A DNA stretch of 64,000 nt, from assembly GCA_003194525.1 (NCBI GenBank), contig NBIV01000251.1, positions 1 to 64,000 on the forward strand, read 5' to 3'. Below, piece by piece: positions 29,081 to 39,278 of the stretch. The translations under genes and the position numbers were made by a program. The notes below the pieces were generated by a model, which made no database searches, was not told the DNA's origin, and worked only from the letters and a program-made list of their open reading frames with translations. Numbering within the stretch: the stretch's first letter is position 1; every line of letters starts with the position of its first letter. Source of the stretch: Gracilariopsis chorda. Lineage: Eukaryota > Rhodophyta > Florideophyceae > Gracilariales > Gracilariaceae.

Positions 29081-29950
29081 ATGATCAAGCGACTCAAGTG
29101 GAACGTAATTCACGACGACGACGTCGATGCAGTCGACGCAAGGTCTTCCTCCGACGAATCTGACCGAGGTGCAGGAGCGCTTCAAAGGCTCATTGACAAT
29201 GACCCCGACTTGAAAGCGCTCCATTCCGGTACCCGCCCGCGTCAAAGGCGAAGCGAATCTCCCGCCGCCTCAAGGCCACAACCTCAGCGTCACCAGCGTA
29301 GCAAAAGCGCAACTGTGCGCGTGGAACATGACACCCACTCCGATAGTGACGGAAGCGCGCATTCAGACGCGCCACACGCTGACGATGAACAAGTCTACGC
29401 GCATGATGGCTCGGAAGGACAAGGCCCGTTTTATGAATGGAAGGAATGCGTTCTTTGTTCAAAGCAGTTTTATAATGACAACGACGTGCAAATTCATCTT
29501 TCTGCAAAGCGACATGTGGAAGCGCTCCGAAAGCAGAACAAGTCGTCGAACAAACAGCGTGTCCAGAAGCAAGCCCAAGACGGGGACAAAACAACGACAA
29601 AAACTGACAACGAATCAACGCCGGCAAAGCGTCTGCAAGATACCCTCAACACTTCCGCTCCGAAGTTAGCTGCTTCTCCCAATCCCTCATCTGCATCACA
29701 CGGTGCAGTTGGGGAAGATAACAACGATCGCGAAACGAGGCCATCCGTTGAGAACAACGAAAATGTCTCTGATGACAGCCGCGAAGGTAATGTACCCGAT
29801 GAACATACGCAGCAAGCCCAGACCGGCAACGCACGCAGAGCACCTGCAAAGAGAAGAAAGGCCGCCGCAAAACGAAAACTGAAGGCGTTGAAGAGGCGGA
29901 AATGGGAAAAGCGAAGGCAAGATGTTGCCGGTGGTGTTGCAGAAACATAG
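29081..29950 (+). CDS. U1-type C2H2 zinc finger protein
   Basis: 289 residues from ATG 29081. One zinc finger near residues 125-155: ECVLCSKQF then HLSAKRHVEAL, giving Cys-x2-Cys with His-x5-His spacing of the U1/matrin type that binds double-stranded or structured RNA. The rest is charged and disordered. The C terminus is strongly basic (KRRKAAAKRKLKALKRRKWE), a likely nuclear or nucleolar signal. The family hints at RNA processing or ribosome assembly; I cannot name the orthologue. Confidence 0.75.
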   Translation: MIKRLKWNVIHDDDVDAVDARSSSDESDRGAGALQRLIDNDPDLKALHSGTRPRQRRSESPAASRPQPQRHQRSKSATVRVEHDTHSDSDGSAHSDAPHADDEQVYAHDGSEGQGPFYEWKECVLCSKQFYNDNDVQIHLSAKRHVEALRKQNKSSNKQRVQKQAQDGDKTTTKTDNESTPAKRLQDTLNTSAPKLAASPNPSSASHGAVGEDNNDRETRPSVENNENVSDDSREGNVPDEHTQQAQTGNARRAPAKRRKAAAKRKLKALKRRKWEKRRQDVAGGVAET

Positions 29951-30386
29951 CATTCCTTCATACTCGGAACGCCTTGAGGCATGACACTGCAGCCGCTCGC
30001 GTGGCGCCATGATCATTCGTAAGTGTCGCCAAATTGTGCCTTCTCCGTGCTATATACCGTGGCGAGACGATTGGCAGAGCACCAGTAGCGGCGCCATGCC
30101 GGTGTTGCGCCATAGTAGTGTCTTCTCACCGTCGAGTCGCACATGACGGAAATCTACGTTCAATATATGCTGCGTTTAGATGGACGTATGTACACGATAC
30201 GCTAGGAGTACTTCGATGAAAACCATAGCTGAAGCTCTTGTAAACGACTCAACACTTCTGAACCATCTGAGATCTGCACGCACGTTGGGGCTCGATTAAT
30301 CAATCAGGTGTCATGTACAGTTCAGAAGGTGCGCCGTCCCGTGACACCAACGAAGCTCGCAAACTAAAATACGACGGCACAGACTG
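29951..30386. other. Convergent gap, nothing recognised
   Basis: 435 bp between the zinc finger and TAF11 genes; expected 3' UTRs only. Confidence 0.5.
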
Positions 30387-30989
30387 TTACCATAAAGGGT
30401 TTGCTTGTCCCGGACCATTGTATGTACATGGCATGGCCCCAGCGTTTCGTAAACGTCGGTATGCTTCTCTAATCTGTTTTGGGGTGAGCGCACCAACTTC
30501 GCCACGCTCCTTCCTCACCTCCAGAGCAGTTTCAACCACATCACCAACAAACAGTTTCGCCAACCCCTTGACGGCAATCACGTAAGGATCAGACGCCTTT
30601 TGCATCATCGGATTCAAAGCAGTGAGCACCTTTCTAACCTTAACGCTCTTCAGATCACTCCGTCGATACTGTTCATAGCGTCGTAATTGGGCCGGTGTCA
30701 GAGTGGAAACTTGGCTAAACTCGAATTCACGCATCTTCATGAGATCGAGTGGGGCGTCTTCATCATCCGGGTCTTCTACTTCTGGCGGCGGAAGCGCTCC
30801 TTTTGCTCCGGAATGAGCTGTTGAAGAATTGACAGTGGCGGTTTGTGGGTTGGGTCTGGCTTGTGTGTCGGGTGTTGCTTGAGGCTTCTTTGAGGGGGTC
30901 AGTTGCCCTTTGTCGGAGCTGGTCTCGACGATTTGCTTTGACGTGTCCTCTACTGTCGTTGTGTTGACATCTGGCCTTTCAACTTCCAT
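30387..30989 (-). CDS. TAF11: TFIID subunit 11 (TAF11, TAFII28-like)
   Basis: 200 residues from ATG 30989. The N-terminal 85 residues are disordered and acidic; a histone fold occupies about 95-190. Matches to the family core are clear: RYEQYRRSDLKSVKVRKVL, then ALNPMMQK, YVIAVKGLAKLFVGDVVETA and LTPKQIREAYRRLRNAG. TAF11 pairs with TAF13 in general transcription factor TFIID at RNA polymerase II promoters. The length is close to human TAF11 (211). Confidence 0.93.
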   Translation of the reverse strand: MEVERPDVNTTTVEDTSKQIVETSSDKGQLTPSKKPQATPDTQARPNPQTATVNSSTAHSGAKGALPPPEVEDPDDEDAPLDLMKMREFEFSQVSTLTPAQLRRYEQYRRSDLKSVKVRKVLTALNPMMQKASDPYVIAVKGLAKLFVGDVVETALEVRKERGEVGALTPKQIREAYRRLRNAGAMPCTYNGPGQANPLW

Positions 30990-31656
30990 CGCGACTGGCT
31001 CGTCTCCCGCGAAGATTGGCCTTGGTAGTGTAGCGTCAGTAGGACGGCAACGACCTAAGAAGGGTACGAGGGCAACCGTCAGAACAATTTTCTCCAGACG
31101 GGAAGGGCGCGGTTGGTCGAAGAGTGTACACTTTGGCTACGTTCGTGTTGTTGGGTACCGTAGGTACCAAAGGTACCAACGGTAGAGCTCTATCACGGCT
31201 AAAAGGCTCAACAGCCTCGTCTCCTGAGGGCAACGTGTTGCGTTCGCTTCTTGAAAAGAGCCTCGGCCCGACTATGCATTTAATACTTGTGCAGACTATG
31301 CGTGTAATACTTGTCCGTTGCGGGACACGTCGGATACGAGTCAATTCAGCACGTGTCCACGTGCGTAGCGTGGAGTTCGCCCTTACCCTGACACGGCCTT
31401 ACAAGCTTCGGATGATCCGCGAATTATCATATTATGACATAGCCTGGTTGGCTTTGTAACACGAGACTTGAGGCATCAACTCCGCAACCAGAAGCTATCC
31501 CCAAGTCTACCCGCGAAACATATTTATACACGATATGCGTACCCAGAAGAAGCCCAAGCCATAAGACATCCTCAATAAAAACCCTATTAAGGAAGCATTA
31601 ACCCTTTCTTCGCTCTATCTAACAGTCTAATCTTATTTGAAACAGATAAACGCAAG
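30990..31656. other. Intergenic with triple GGTACC motif
   Basis: TAF11 promoter side plus the 3' region of the NYN gene. It holds three GGTACC sites at about 10-bp spacing (31154-31177). The segment GGTACCAAAGGTACC recurs in inverted form at 36386-36400. No coding sequence seen. Confidence 0.5.
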
Positions 31657-32170
31657 CTAACAAGGCTCAACTGGTTTGAACTTTCGACTGTCATCAAAAG
31701 TAAAGAGCACACGTTGTGATTCAACGGCGTCCAAAACCTCATCATGTCTTTCTGGCGGAATATCACATTCTCCCGACGGCTTGTACTTGCGGTTCGACAC
31801 GAGAGGGATATCACGTTGCGCCGCATATTCAACCACGTGCCAATGAAACTCCAGTTCATCCACAATGAAACATACCAAACCATGTTCTTCAAGTAACTTG
31901 AGTACGCACGGATCATCCGCTAATCGATTCTCCTGAAAACGAAAGTCCACGCATCGGCGTGGAACGAACGCAAGTGGTTTCAGTCCTTGTTTGTGATAAT
32001 ACTTCAATGCGCGCACCACATTAACAGAGCGGAATCGTTTGGAGCCATGAAAATTGCCAACATTCTCTCCGTCGATTACAATGTCATAGTCGTCCGCATG
32101 TTTCGCCGATGACGTGTGTCGCTTTTCGGACGCGTGTGCCGAGGTATGCGGCTTGTCACTTGAAGAAGAG

Positions 32171-32205
<35 letters not shown>

Positions 32206-32460
32206 GGATGTATGTGGCGGTTTCGCGGCTGAACTTGACACGGAGGAGGTGCCGCTATGCGGCTGCGGAGCTTCTGACGCGGTTTTAGGCGGCGTGTGAT
32301 GAGAGGATTGTGGTTTGGATGACTTTTCGGTGCGCTTTGACGGACGCACACGGCAGAACTTGCAGCGGTACAAAACGGGCGTTCCGCGTTTGCAGGAATG
32401 TCGAGAATGGCATTTAGCACAAACAGCCATCATAGCGTGGTATGCATCATGCTTGGTCAT
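31657..32460 (-). CDS. Zc3h12a/NYN-like PIN-fold ribonuclease homologue, possibly inactive
   Basis: 267 residues from ATG 32460. The N terminus has a four-cysteine zinc motif (VCAKCHSRHSC, then YRCKFC). A polyserine tract follows, encoded by a GAA/GAG-type run at 32160-32209. Residues about 115-265 match the Zc3h12a-type NYN fold: IVIDGENVGNF (first catalytic Asp and Asn), then LKPLAFVPRR, CVLKLLEEHGLV, VDELEF and IPLVSNRKYK. In active family members the last block reads SND-x-YRD; here the Asp residues are Arg and Pro, so two metal ligands seem lost. It may bind RNA without cutting. It is divergent from MCM2. Confidence 0.72.
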
Positions 32461-33141
32461 ACCGGCACCGACCGTCGCTCCCGTATACTGCAGTTGACAA
32501 TGTTTCACCCCCTTGAGAAGGCTCTTTGGTGAGAATGGACAACGAAAGGGTGCTCCGCTCCGAGAAGAGCGAGGAGCGCAAATAAGAGGGCTGGTCGGCT
32601 ACAGCATCACGACGAAGGCGTATAGCCACAAGCGCGGAGTTCATAGCCATAAAGCGCGACTCGCTGAGCGCTGGCGCAGCGTGTGTTTGAGGGGCGCGTT
32701 GCATTACGGCTTGTCGTTGCTGATGACTTGGCGCACGTGCCGGCGAGCACATCCATCATCGTGTACGCACCAAGCGCGACCATCTCCGTGTCACTCCTTG
32801 TGGCTGCTCTCCCCACCTGCACCTCAACGCCCAACTTCTCCACGCGATTTACAGCTCTGTAATGCGCGCGTTCTTCCCAGTTTTGGCGCCAAAATGTCGT
32901 ACTCGCAGAACAGCGCTGCAAACGGCTGTGCAGAACGCAGCGCTCGCGCTGGTGGCCGTTGGACTGGCGCTTCCCGCCAAAACGGACTCGACGCTCGACG
33001 CTAAAGGGGCTTGTACTCGTTCCCGCGTGCTGAACTCACCGACTTCGCGCCATTCGACTTCCCCACCACTGCTCGCCGTTGGTCGCTTCCTTCTCATCCC
33101 GACCTGCATCTCAACACAGCTTCTAACAGCCGAACTTCACA
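32461..33141. promoter_or_regulatory. Shared promoter NYN / MCM2 with E2F-like sites
   Basis: 681 bp between divergent starts. It contains a perfect 14-bp palindrome TTTTGGCGCCAAAA (32881-32894), a TTCCCGCCAAAA site (32971-32982) and TTCGCGCCA (33044-33052), all close to the E2F/DP consensus TTTSSCGC. MCM genes are classic E2F targets in animals and plants, and algae have E2F and retinoblastoma-like proteins. Confidence 0.7.
32881..32894. promoter_or_regulatory. Palindromic E2F-like site
   Basis: TTTTGGCGCCAAAA, a perfect inverted repeat 248 bp upstream of the MCM2 ATG; a strong match to the E2F/DP consensus on both strands. Confidence 0.65.
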
Positions 33142-36060
33142 ATGTCCAATCGCCGCTCCTCTACCGACGATACAGGCGATCCTGCCCCGCCTTCCGCCTC
33201 CGCTCCGGGCACTGGCAACCCATCGTCTTTCGCCCCGGTGGAAAGTTCTCACAACCCTCTACCAGACTCGGACAACGTCGAACCGGAGAACAGCTACATC
33301 TCACACCCCCAAAGAGAGTTTGCAGTAGATGCAGATGTCGCCGAAGCCCAAGTGCTCACAAATCACCCGCAAGATGAAGAAGAAGATGAAGGCGAGGATC
33401 TTTTGGGAGACGATATGGTCAATGATTATCGTCCACTTGAGCAACTTGATCGATATGAAGTTGATCCTGCAGCCGAAAATGATCAAGTCGCCCCTATGAC
33501 CGCCGCTGCACGACGTCGTGCCGAACGTGAGCTTCATACCCGTGACCTTCGTGACAGACGTAATCAACATGCCCTGGCCGCTGCTGGTGACATTCGTATG
33601 AACGATTCGGACTCGGAGGAAGAGGGTGTCGCAGGTTTCCAAAGTCGACGTAACAGACGTCGTGCAATCGTTGCAGGAAGTCGCAGTCAACCTGCCCCGC
33701 CTGCTGGATCAGATGCCCCCACCCCTCAATCAGGCGCGCCAACCCCTGCGCTAAGCTTTGCAAATGAAGATATGCACATGCCCGTCAATGATGACCCGTT
33801 GGATTTGGATGCGAGCGCGTTTCAGGGACAGCCCATTTCTCAGATCGTGGAGGAAGAGCGCGTTCGAAAAGAACTCGCACGTCGCTTTGAAAGCTTCCTC
33901 AAGAGTTTTACAGACGAGAAAACGGAGTCGTTTGTGTACATGGATCGCATTCGAGCTATGGCCGCGAACAATGCTCAAAGTCTTGTCATTAATTTCCGTC
34001 ATTTCACGCAGAGCGAACCTACCGTTGCTACCTGGCTGGCAGATGCTCCGTCCCCTATCCTTGAGATTTATAACAAGGTTGCCACTGAAGTGACATTCAC
34101 CATTTTCCAGCAGTACCGTCGTGTACATCCGGAGATCTTCGTCCGTATAGCGGAGTTTCCTATTCTTGATAACCTGCGTGACATTCGTCATGTGCATCTT
34201 AATACCTTGATCAAGGTCAGCGGTGTGGTCACCCGACGTTCTGGCGTGTTTCCGCATCTTCGAATTGTCAAACTCAATTGTGAAAAGTGCAGAAGAGTTC
34301 TAACACCGCCGTCTACTACTACAATAAGGCCGGAACGCAGTATCAGATCATGTCCGGAGTGTGAGTCGAGGGGACCTTTCACCATCAATTCAGAGGAGAG
34401 TATTTTCGGTAACTTCCAGAAACTCACTTTGCAGGAGAGACCGGGCTCAGTTCCCGCGGGTCGTCTGCCTCGATACAAGGAGATCATTCTTCTCAACGAC
34501 CTTATTGACTGCGCTAGACCGGGAGAGGAAGTTGAAGTTACCGGTACTTATCGACATAACATTGATGCAGTTATCAATATTCAGAATGGATTCCCTGTGT
34601 TCTGTACCATAATCGAGGCAAATTATGTTCGCAAGGTAGAAGATGCTCGTGCTGAAAGTGAACTCACCGACGATGATATTGCGGAGATTCGAAAGTTGTC
34701 TAGGGATCCGCGTATTGCTGAAAGAATATTTGCCTCCATTGCACCGAGTATTTATGGGCATTCACACATCAAGCGAGCATTGGCATTGGCATTGTTTGGA
34801 GGACAAGCGAAGGAAGTTGGAGAGAAGCATCGCATTCGAGGAGATATCAATGTATTGCTTCTTGGGGACCCGGGAACGGCCAAGTCGCAATTCTTGAAGT
34901 ACGTTGAAAAGACTGCGAATCGTGCAGTGTACACGACTGGCAAAGGTGCATCAGCCGTTGGATTAACTGCCGTAGTGCACAAGGACCCAGTTACTAGAGA
35001 GTGGACTCTGGAAGGAGGAGCTCTGGTGCTTGCTGACAGAGGTGTATGTCTTATTGATGAGTTTGACAAGATGAACGACTCTGACCGTACATCTATTCAC
35101 GAAGCCATGGAACAACAAAGTATTTCCGTTTCAAAAGCGGGTATTGTTACCTCGCTTCAGGCTAGATGCTCGGTTTTCGCTGCAGCGAATCCAGTCAAGG
35201 GACGATATGATCCGTCTCTTTCGTTCTACGATAATGTTGATTTGACTGAACCGATTCTGTCTCGTTTCGATGTTCTTTGCGTGGTTCGAGATACCGTGGA
35301 TGCTTCCAAAGATGAGACATTGGCCAAATTCGTCGTGGACTCTCATATCCGTTCGCACCCCCAGCTGTTTGAGGACGAGGAGGAGGGTGCAGAGGGTTCT
35401 GAGAGTAAGATAAATCAGATCGTTGAGTATGGCACAAGCTCCGTGGAACTGATTCCTCAAGCGATGCTTCGAAAATACTTGCTATACGCCAAGCGGACTG
35501 TGATACCCAAGCTCAGCAATATGGATAAGGAGAAGATTTCGGCTTTGTACATAGACCTACGTCGCGAATCCATGTCGTCCGGTGGTATGCCCATCGCTTT
35601 ACGTCATCTCGAGTCAATTGTTCGCCTCGCAGAGAGTAACGCCCGGCTCCATTTGCGGGAGTATGTGCGTGAGGATGACATTAACACGGCTATCGCTGTC
35701 ATGTTGGAGTCCTTCTTCGCAAGTCAGAAATACTCTCTCATGCGACAAATGCGCCGACGCTTCCACAAGTACTTGGCCTTCCGAAGAGATGACAACGAAC
35801 TTTTGCTGTACATTCTGAACGGGCTCGTCAGAGACTACTCCACTACTCAAACAGCTATGCAAGCAGCTGGAGGAGAGGGAGAAGGAAGCGGTGAGTCTGG
35901 ACAACAACGGCGGCGTGTTGAAGTGGATATGGAAGACTTTGAAGCGAGAGCCAGAGAGCTCAATGTATATAGCTGCCAAAGGTTCTATGATAGTGGTTTG
36001 TTCAAGAAGTGGAACTTCTCAGTTGACCAGAATCGTCAAGTTATTGTCAAGGCATTGTAA
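33142..36060 (+). CDS. MCM2: DNA replication licensing factor MCM2
   Basis: 972 residues. The acidic N terminus with EGEDLLGDDMVNDYRPLEQL is typical of MCM2. A zinc motif (CEKC, then CPEC) lies near residues 380-410. The AAA+ core has Walker A GDPGTAKSQ (about 573-582), Walker B CLIDEFDKM and the arginine-finger motif LSRFD. The subunit type is best matched by SELTDDDIAEIRKLSRDP before the core and the ESxxRLHLREYVREDD sensor region after it. MCM2 is part of the MCM2-7 helicase that licenses and unwinds replication origins. The promoter has E2F-like sites. Confidence 0.96.
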   Translation: MSNRRSSTDDTGDPAPPSASAPGTGNPSSFAPVESSHNPLPDSDNVEPENSYISHPQREFAVDADVAEAQVLTNHPQDEEEDEGEDLLGDDMVNDYRPLEQLDRYEVDPAAENDQVAPMTAAARRRAERELHTRDLRDRRNQHALAAAGDIRMNDSDSEEEGVAGFQSRRNRRRAIVAGSRSQPAPPAGSDAPTPQSGAPTPALSFANEDMHMPVNDDPLDLDASAFQGQPISQIVEEERVRKELARRFESFLKSFTDEKTESFVYMDRIRAMAANNAQSLVINFRHFTQSEPTVATWLADAPSPILEIYNKVATEVTFTIFQQYRRVHPEIFVRIAEFPILDNLRDIRHVHLNTLIKVSGVVTRRSGVFPHLRIVKLNCEKCRRVLTPPSTTTIRPERSIRSCPECESRGPFTINSEESIFGNFQKLTLQERPGSVPAGRLPRYKEIILLNDLIDCARPGEEVEVTGTYRHNIDAVINIQNGFPVFCTIIEANYVRKVEDARAESELTDDDIAEIRKLSRDPRIAERIFASIAPSIYGHSHIKRALALALFGGQAKEVGEKHRIRGDINVLLLGDPGTAKSQFLKYVEKTANRAVYTTGKGASAVGLTAVVHKDPVTREWTLEGGALVLADRGVCLIDEFDKMNDSDRTSIHEAMEQQSISVSKAGIVTSLQARCSVFAAANPVKGRYDPSLSFYDNVDLTEPILSRFDVLCVVRDTVDASKDETLAKFVVDSHIRSHPQLFEDEEEGAEGSESKINQIVEYGTSSVELIPQAMLRKYLLYAKRTVIPKLSNMDKEKISALYIDLRRESMSSGGMPIALRHLESIVRLAESNARLHLREYVREDDINTAIAVMLESFFASQKYSLMRQMRRRFHKYLAFRRDDNELLLYILNGLVRDYSTTQTAMQAAGGEGEGSGESGQQRRRVEVDMEDFEARARELNVYSCQRFYDSGLFKKWNFSVDQNRQVIVKAL

Positions 36061-36464
36061 GGGTACACAACTTTCGACGATTCATGTGAGTGAGATAAAA
36101 CATTGCTAGAGTTTTTTTCGCAGTCGGTCAACTGGCTTGTACTCCATAGAAGCGCCGAGGGTAGCAGTTACGTCAACGCGTTGCTTACTGTAGTCCACAC
36201 TTCCCTGCCCTGCGAAACAAAAAACACTTCACTGACATGTGTTTCACGACATGTCGCCCCTCTCTAAAGAGTGTGAAACGTAGTCTCGACTTGGAAACGG
36301 CACAAGCTCGATTCCATAGGCCGAAGGTCCAATCGGTTGAGGACGGCCAAAACTTTGGAAGCACTTGGAAGACAAAAGGTTCACAGGTACCTTTGGTACC
36401 AAAACGTACAGAATGGTACTAATCCCCGTTAAAATGTATACGTTTACAAAGAGCAGTAGAACTC
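36061..36464. other. Convergent gap MCM2 / GlnRS
   Basis: 404 bp of 3' flank with GGTACCTTTGGTACC (36386-36400). Nothing coding. Confidence 0.5.
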
Positions 36465-38816
36465 TCAGCGCGAGTCTCGCAAAGAAACGGTCATGTTGAA
36501 TACCATCTTATCCGCGTTGCTATCTGAGTCCACTGTGAAGTACCCAGTTCGTTCAAACTGGAAAGTTTCTCCTGTTTCTGCCCCCTTGACACTAGTCTCT
36601 ATCAGAGAGTCCTTTAGCACAACCTCGCTGTTCTTGTTCAAATCGGATAGCCACTCGTCCTTCAAAACCGAGGGGTCTGGGCTCTTGAAAAGAGTACTAT
36701 ACAGACGAGCCTCGAACGGACAAGCATCTTCTCCAACCCAGTGGAGCACGCCTTTTGGTTTCACGGACTTCTCGTAGTCCATTTCGGCGATGAGCTCCGT
36801 TACCTTGTCATCGGTCTTAACGACGTCGACGATCTTGACAGGATACGCGTACCGCAACATCGCACTCTTACCCGGCGCCAAGCCATAGTAACCCTTCTCA
36901 TCTACCTCTCTGAAATCTGTGTCCTCAATGTAAACCGTCTTCGTGAGAATAACATCACGTTTGCCCATGCCTTCGTTCTTTGGGTGGTTCCCAACGCTTA
37001 ACACCTCCTTCTCTCTGAAGTTGCGTATGGTGACCTTCAGAGGTCTCAACACTGCAAACACCCTCTTGGCGTTTGTGTCATGCTCAGCACGTACCCAGTG
37101 CTCGAGCACGTGCATTCCAATCACGTTATTTGCTCTCGAAACTCCTATGGCGTTGCAGAAACGGTTGAGAGAGTTTGGCGAATAGCCACGACGTCGCATT
37201 CCGACCAGAGTTGGCATTCTTGGGTCATCCCATCCACGCACATACCCCTCTTCCACCAACTGCTTGAGCTTTCTCTTTGACATGACGGTGAACTGTAAGT
37301 TGAGCCTCGACGATTCCCACACAAAAGGTCGATACAAATCAAGCGCTTCTAACAACCAGTAATACGAGTCGCGTCTGATCTCAAACTCGAGCGTACACAG
37401 GGAGTGCGTAATCCACTCGAGCGAGTCGACGATACAGTGAGTGTAGTCATACGAAGGATACACACACCACTTGTCTCCAATATGTGGATGAGGAGCATGG
37501 ATAACGCGATATGCAACAGGATCACGCATAACCAAGTTGGGATGGTTCATGTCAATTTTCATTCTCAGGGTAGCCTCCCCCTCACCATACTTTCCTTTGC
37601 GCATGTCATCAAAAAGGCGGATATTCTGTTCAACAGAACGATGCCGCCATGGCGAATCAGTTCCTTCCTTCCTGCCCTTTGAGATGTCATCTGGCGTCTG
37701 GTGACACACATAAGCCTTTCCCCTTTTGATAAGTTGAAGCGCAAGTTCATACAGCTGTTCAAAATACTCCGAACTATACGTAATGCGCGATGGCTCATGC
37801 CCCATCCACTTGACCATTTCGATAACAGCGTGAATATACTCCTTCTTCTCAACGGTGGGGTTGGTATCATCAAAGCGTAAAATACACTCGCCGCCCATTT
37901 TGTTGGCATAACCAAAATCGATGAACATAGCCTTGGCATGGCCGACATGCAAGTAGCCATTAGGTTCTGGCGGGAATCGAGTGAGCACTTTGCCGCCCGT
38001 AGCGAGGCGATGTTTTTCAAGCAACTCCGGGGTGTTCTCCGCGCTAGACAAGCCGCGAGCCTCAAAGCGGTTTGGCACGCCTTCAAACGGATCTACAATC
38101 TGCTTTGTTCCCTCTTGTTGACGCGGGGCGGTGGGCGCTTTTTTAGACTTTGGCTTCTTGAGCTTTGGGGGCTTTGCCAGATCGGCTTGGGTCTTCGGGC
38201 CAAGAAGCTGCTCAACGCGGGAGCGAATGAGCGTGTTGACGGCCTTTCCGTCGGCAAAGCGCAGTTTTTGCATGACCGATCTCTGCATGAGACCCAGGTT
38301 GAAACGGTAGCGCTTTTCAAGCAACTGCGGTTTGTTACACTGTATAGCTTCTTGTACAGCTGCTTCGATGTGGTGCGGTGAAACGGTGACACCGACGCCA
38401 GCAGCGCGGTCAAAATCGGCGTGGTCGATTGCAACGTCGTCCAACTTGAGCTTTGCGTCCGGCACAGAGCCACCCGCGGTCTTGTAGACGGAGTTTAGCC
38501 AAGCAGCGGCGGCCTCGACGTGAGGGGCGTCAGAGATGTTATGGTGCGCAATGGCGCCGTACAGCAAGCTGCGACCGTTGTTTCCTACGAGCGCGTTGAG
38601 TTTTGTGGTGGCTGTGTACAGCAGCGCGGCTTTAAGAGGGGCGTTTTCGGACGCTGGAGTCAATTGCGCTGCGGAGAATGCATGGAGAAGTGCGTTGGTG
38701 GTCTTCTCACTCTTTGCTACGGTGTGCGCGAGACGCGATTCCAAGCCGTAGCGCAGCAGGCTGTTTGCACGCGCTTGGGCGTCTGCAGGTGCTTCCTTCG
38801 ATGGGTTGGACGGCAT
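36465..38816 (-). CDS. Glutaminyl-tRNA synthetase (cytosolic type)
   Basis: 783 residues from ATG 38816. The N-terminal about 190 residues match the eukaryotic GlnRS non-specific RNA-binding domain (helical, NALVGNNGRSLLYGA). A Lys/Pro linker follows. The class I catalytic core has TRFPPEPNGYLHVGHAKA (HIGH motif as HVGH, about 285), FDDTNP, and VMSKRKL (KMSKS motif, about 510). The C-terminal beta-barrel anticodon-binding domains end the protein. It charges tRNA-Gln for translation. The length matches animal and plant GlnRS. It shares a 462-bp promoter region with eIF3j. Confidence 0.97.
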   Translation of the reverse strand: MPSNPSKEAPADAQARANSLLRYGLESRLAHTVAKSEKTTNALLHAFSAAQLTPASENAPLKAALLYTATTKLNALVGNNGRSLLYGAIAHHNISDAPHVEAAAAWLNSVYKTAGGSVPDAKLKLDDVAIDHADFDRAAGVGVTVSPHHIEAAVQEAIQCNKPQLLEKRYRFNLGLMQRSVMQKLRFADGKAVNTLIRSRVEQLLGPKTQADLAKPPKLKKPKSKKAPTAPRQQEGTKQIVDPFEGVPNRFEARGLSSAENTPELLEKHRLATGGKVLTRFPPEPNGYLHVGHAKAMFIDFGYANKMGGECILRFDDTNPTVEKKEYIHAVIEMVKWMGHEPSRITYSSEYFEQLYELALQLIKRGKAYVCHQTPDDISKGRKEGTDSPWRHRSVEQNIRLFDDMRKGKYGEGEATLRMKIDMNHPNLVMRDPVAYRVIHAPHPHIGDKWCVYPSYDYTHCIVDSLEWITHSLCTLEFEIRRDSYYWLLEALDLYRPFVWESSRLNLQFTVMSKRKLKQLVEEGYVRGWDDPRMPTLVGMRRRGYSPNSLNRFCNAIGVSRANNVIGMHVLEHWVRAEHDTNAKRVFAVLRPLKVTIRNFREKEVLSVGNHPKNEGMGKRDVILTKTVYIEDTDFREVDEKGYYGLAPGKSAMLRYAYPVKIVDVVKTDDKVTELIAEMDYEKSVKPKGVLHWVGEDACPFEARLYSTLFKSPDPSVLKDEWLSDLNKNSEVVLKDSLIETSVKGAETGETFQFERTGYFTVDSDSNADKMVFNMTVSLRDSR

Positions 38817-39278
38817 GTCGAAGAAGATGTTTCACTGCGTGCGTGAATGAATGGGGGAGGGGGGGTGCGATAGGGCGGAAGCGCGACGCTGGTGATTTAA
38901 ACAGTGTGCGCGGAAGCGACGCGATGCGTTGGCGGAACGGGCGCATTGCTGATTGATGAACCGAAAAGCGGCCGTGGTGGTGACGATGCATTGCTGCACG
39001 CCGAGCGCACAGTGCCATGCGTGCGCGCACCTCCTTTGGCGCTGGCGCGCATTATCCGCGCCGTTCGCGGCTACTGGCGTTGCCAGCGCGCCCCTCAGCT
39101 GCACACTGTGTCGCACTGTGCTACACGGCGCTGCTTGTTGCGCTTTTTCTCCACCGCCGCGTCATATCACTCACAAACACCCGTGCGCCTGCTTCCCCAG
39201 CCCCCCCCCCACCATTCCAAACTCCACCAAGCCGCGAGCGCGACTGTGCTCAGCTCTCTCTCAAACGTGACAGCGCCC
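38817..39278. promoter_or_regulatory. Shared promoter GlnRS / eIF3j
   Basis: 462 bp, GC-rich, between divergent starts of two translation genes. A C-run (39200-39211) lies in the eIF3j leader. No TATA box recognised. Confidence 0.5.

Noticed and set aside
31154-36400. Inverted pair GGTACCAAAGGTACC (31163) and GGTACCTTTGGTACC (36386)
   Set aside because: Only 15 bp and built from a simple palindrome; no flanking similarity to support a mobile element.
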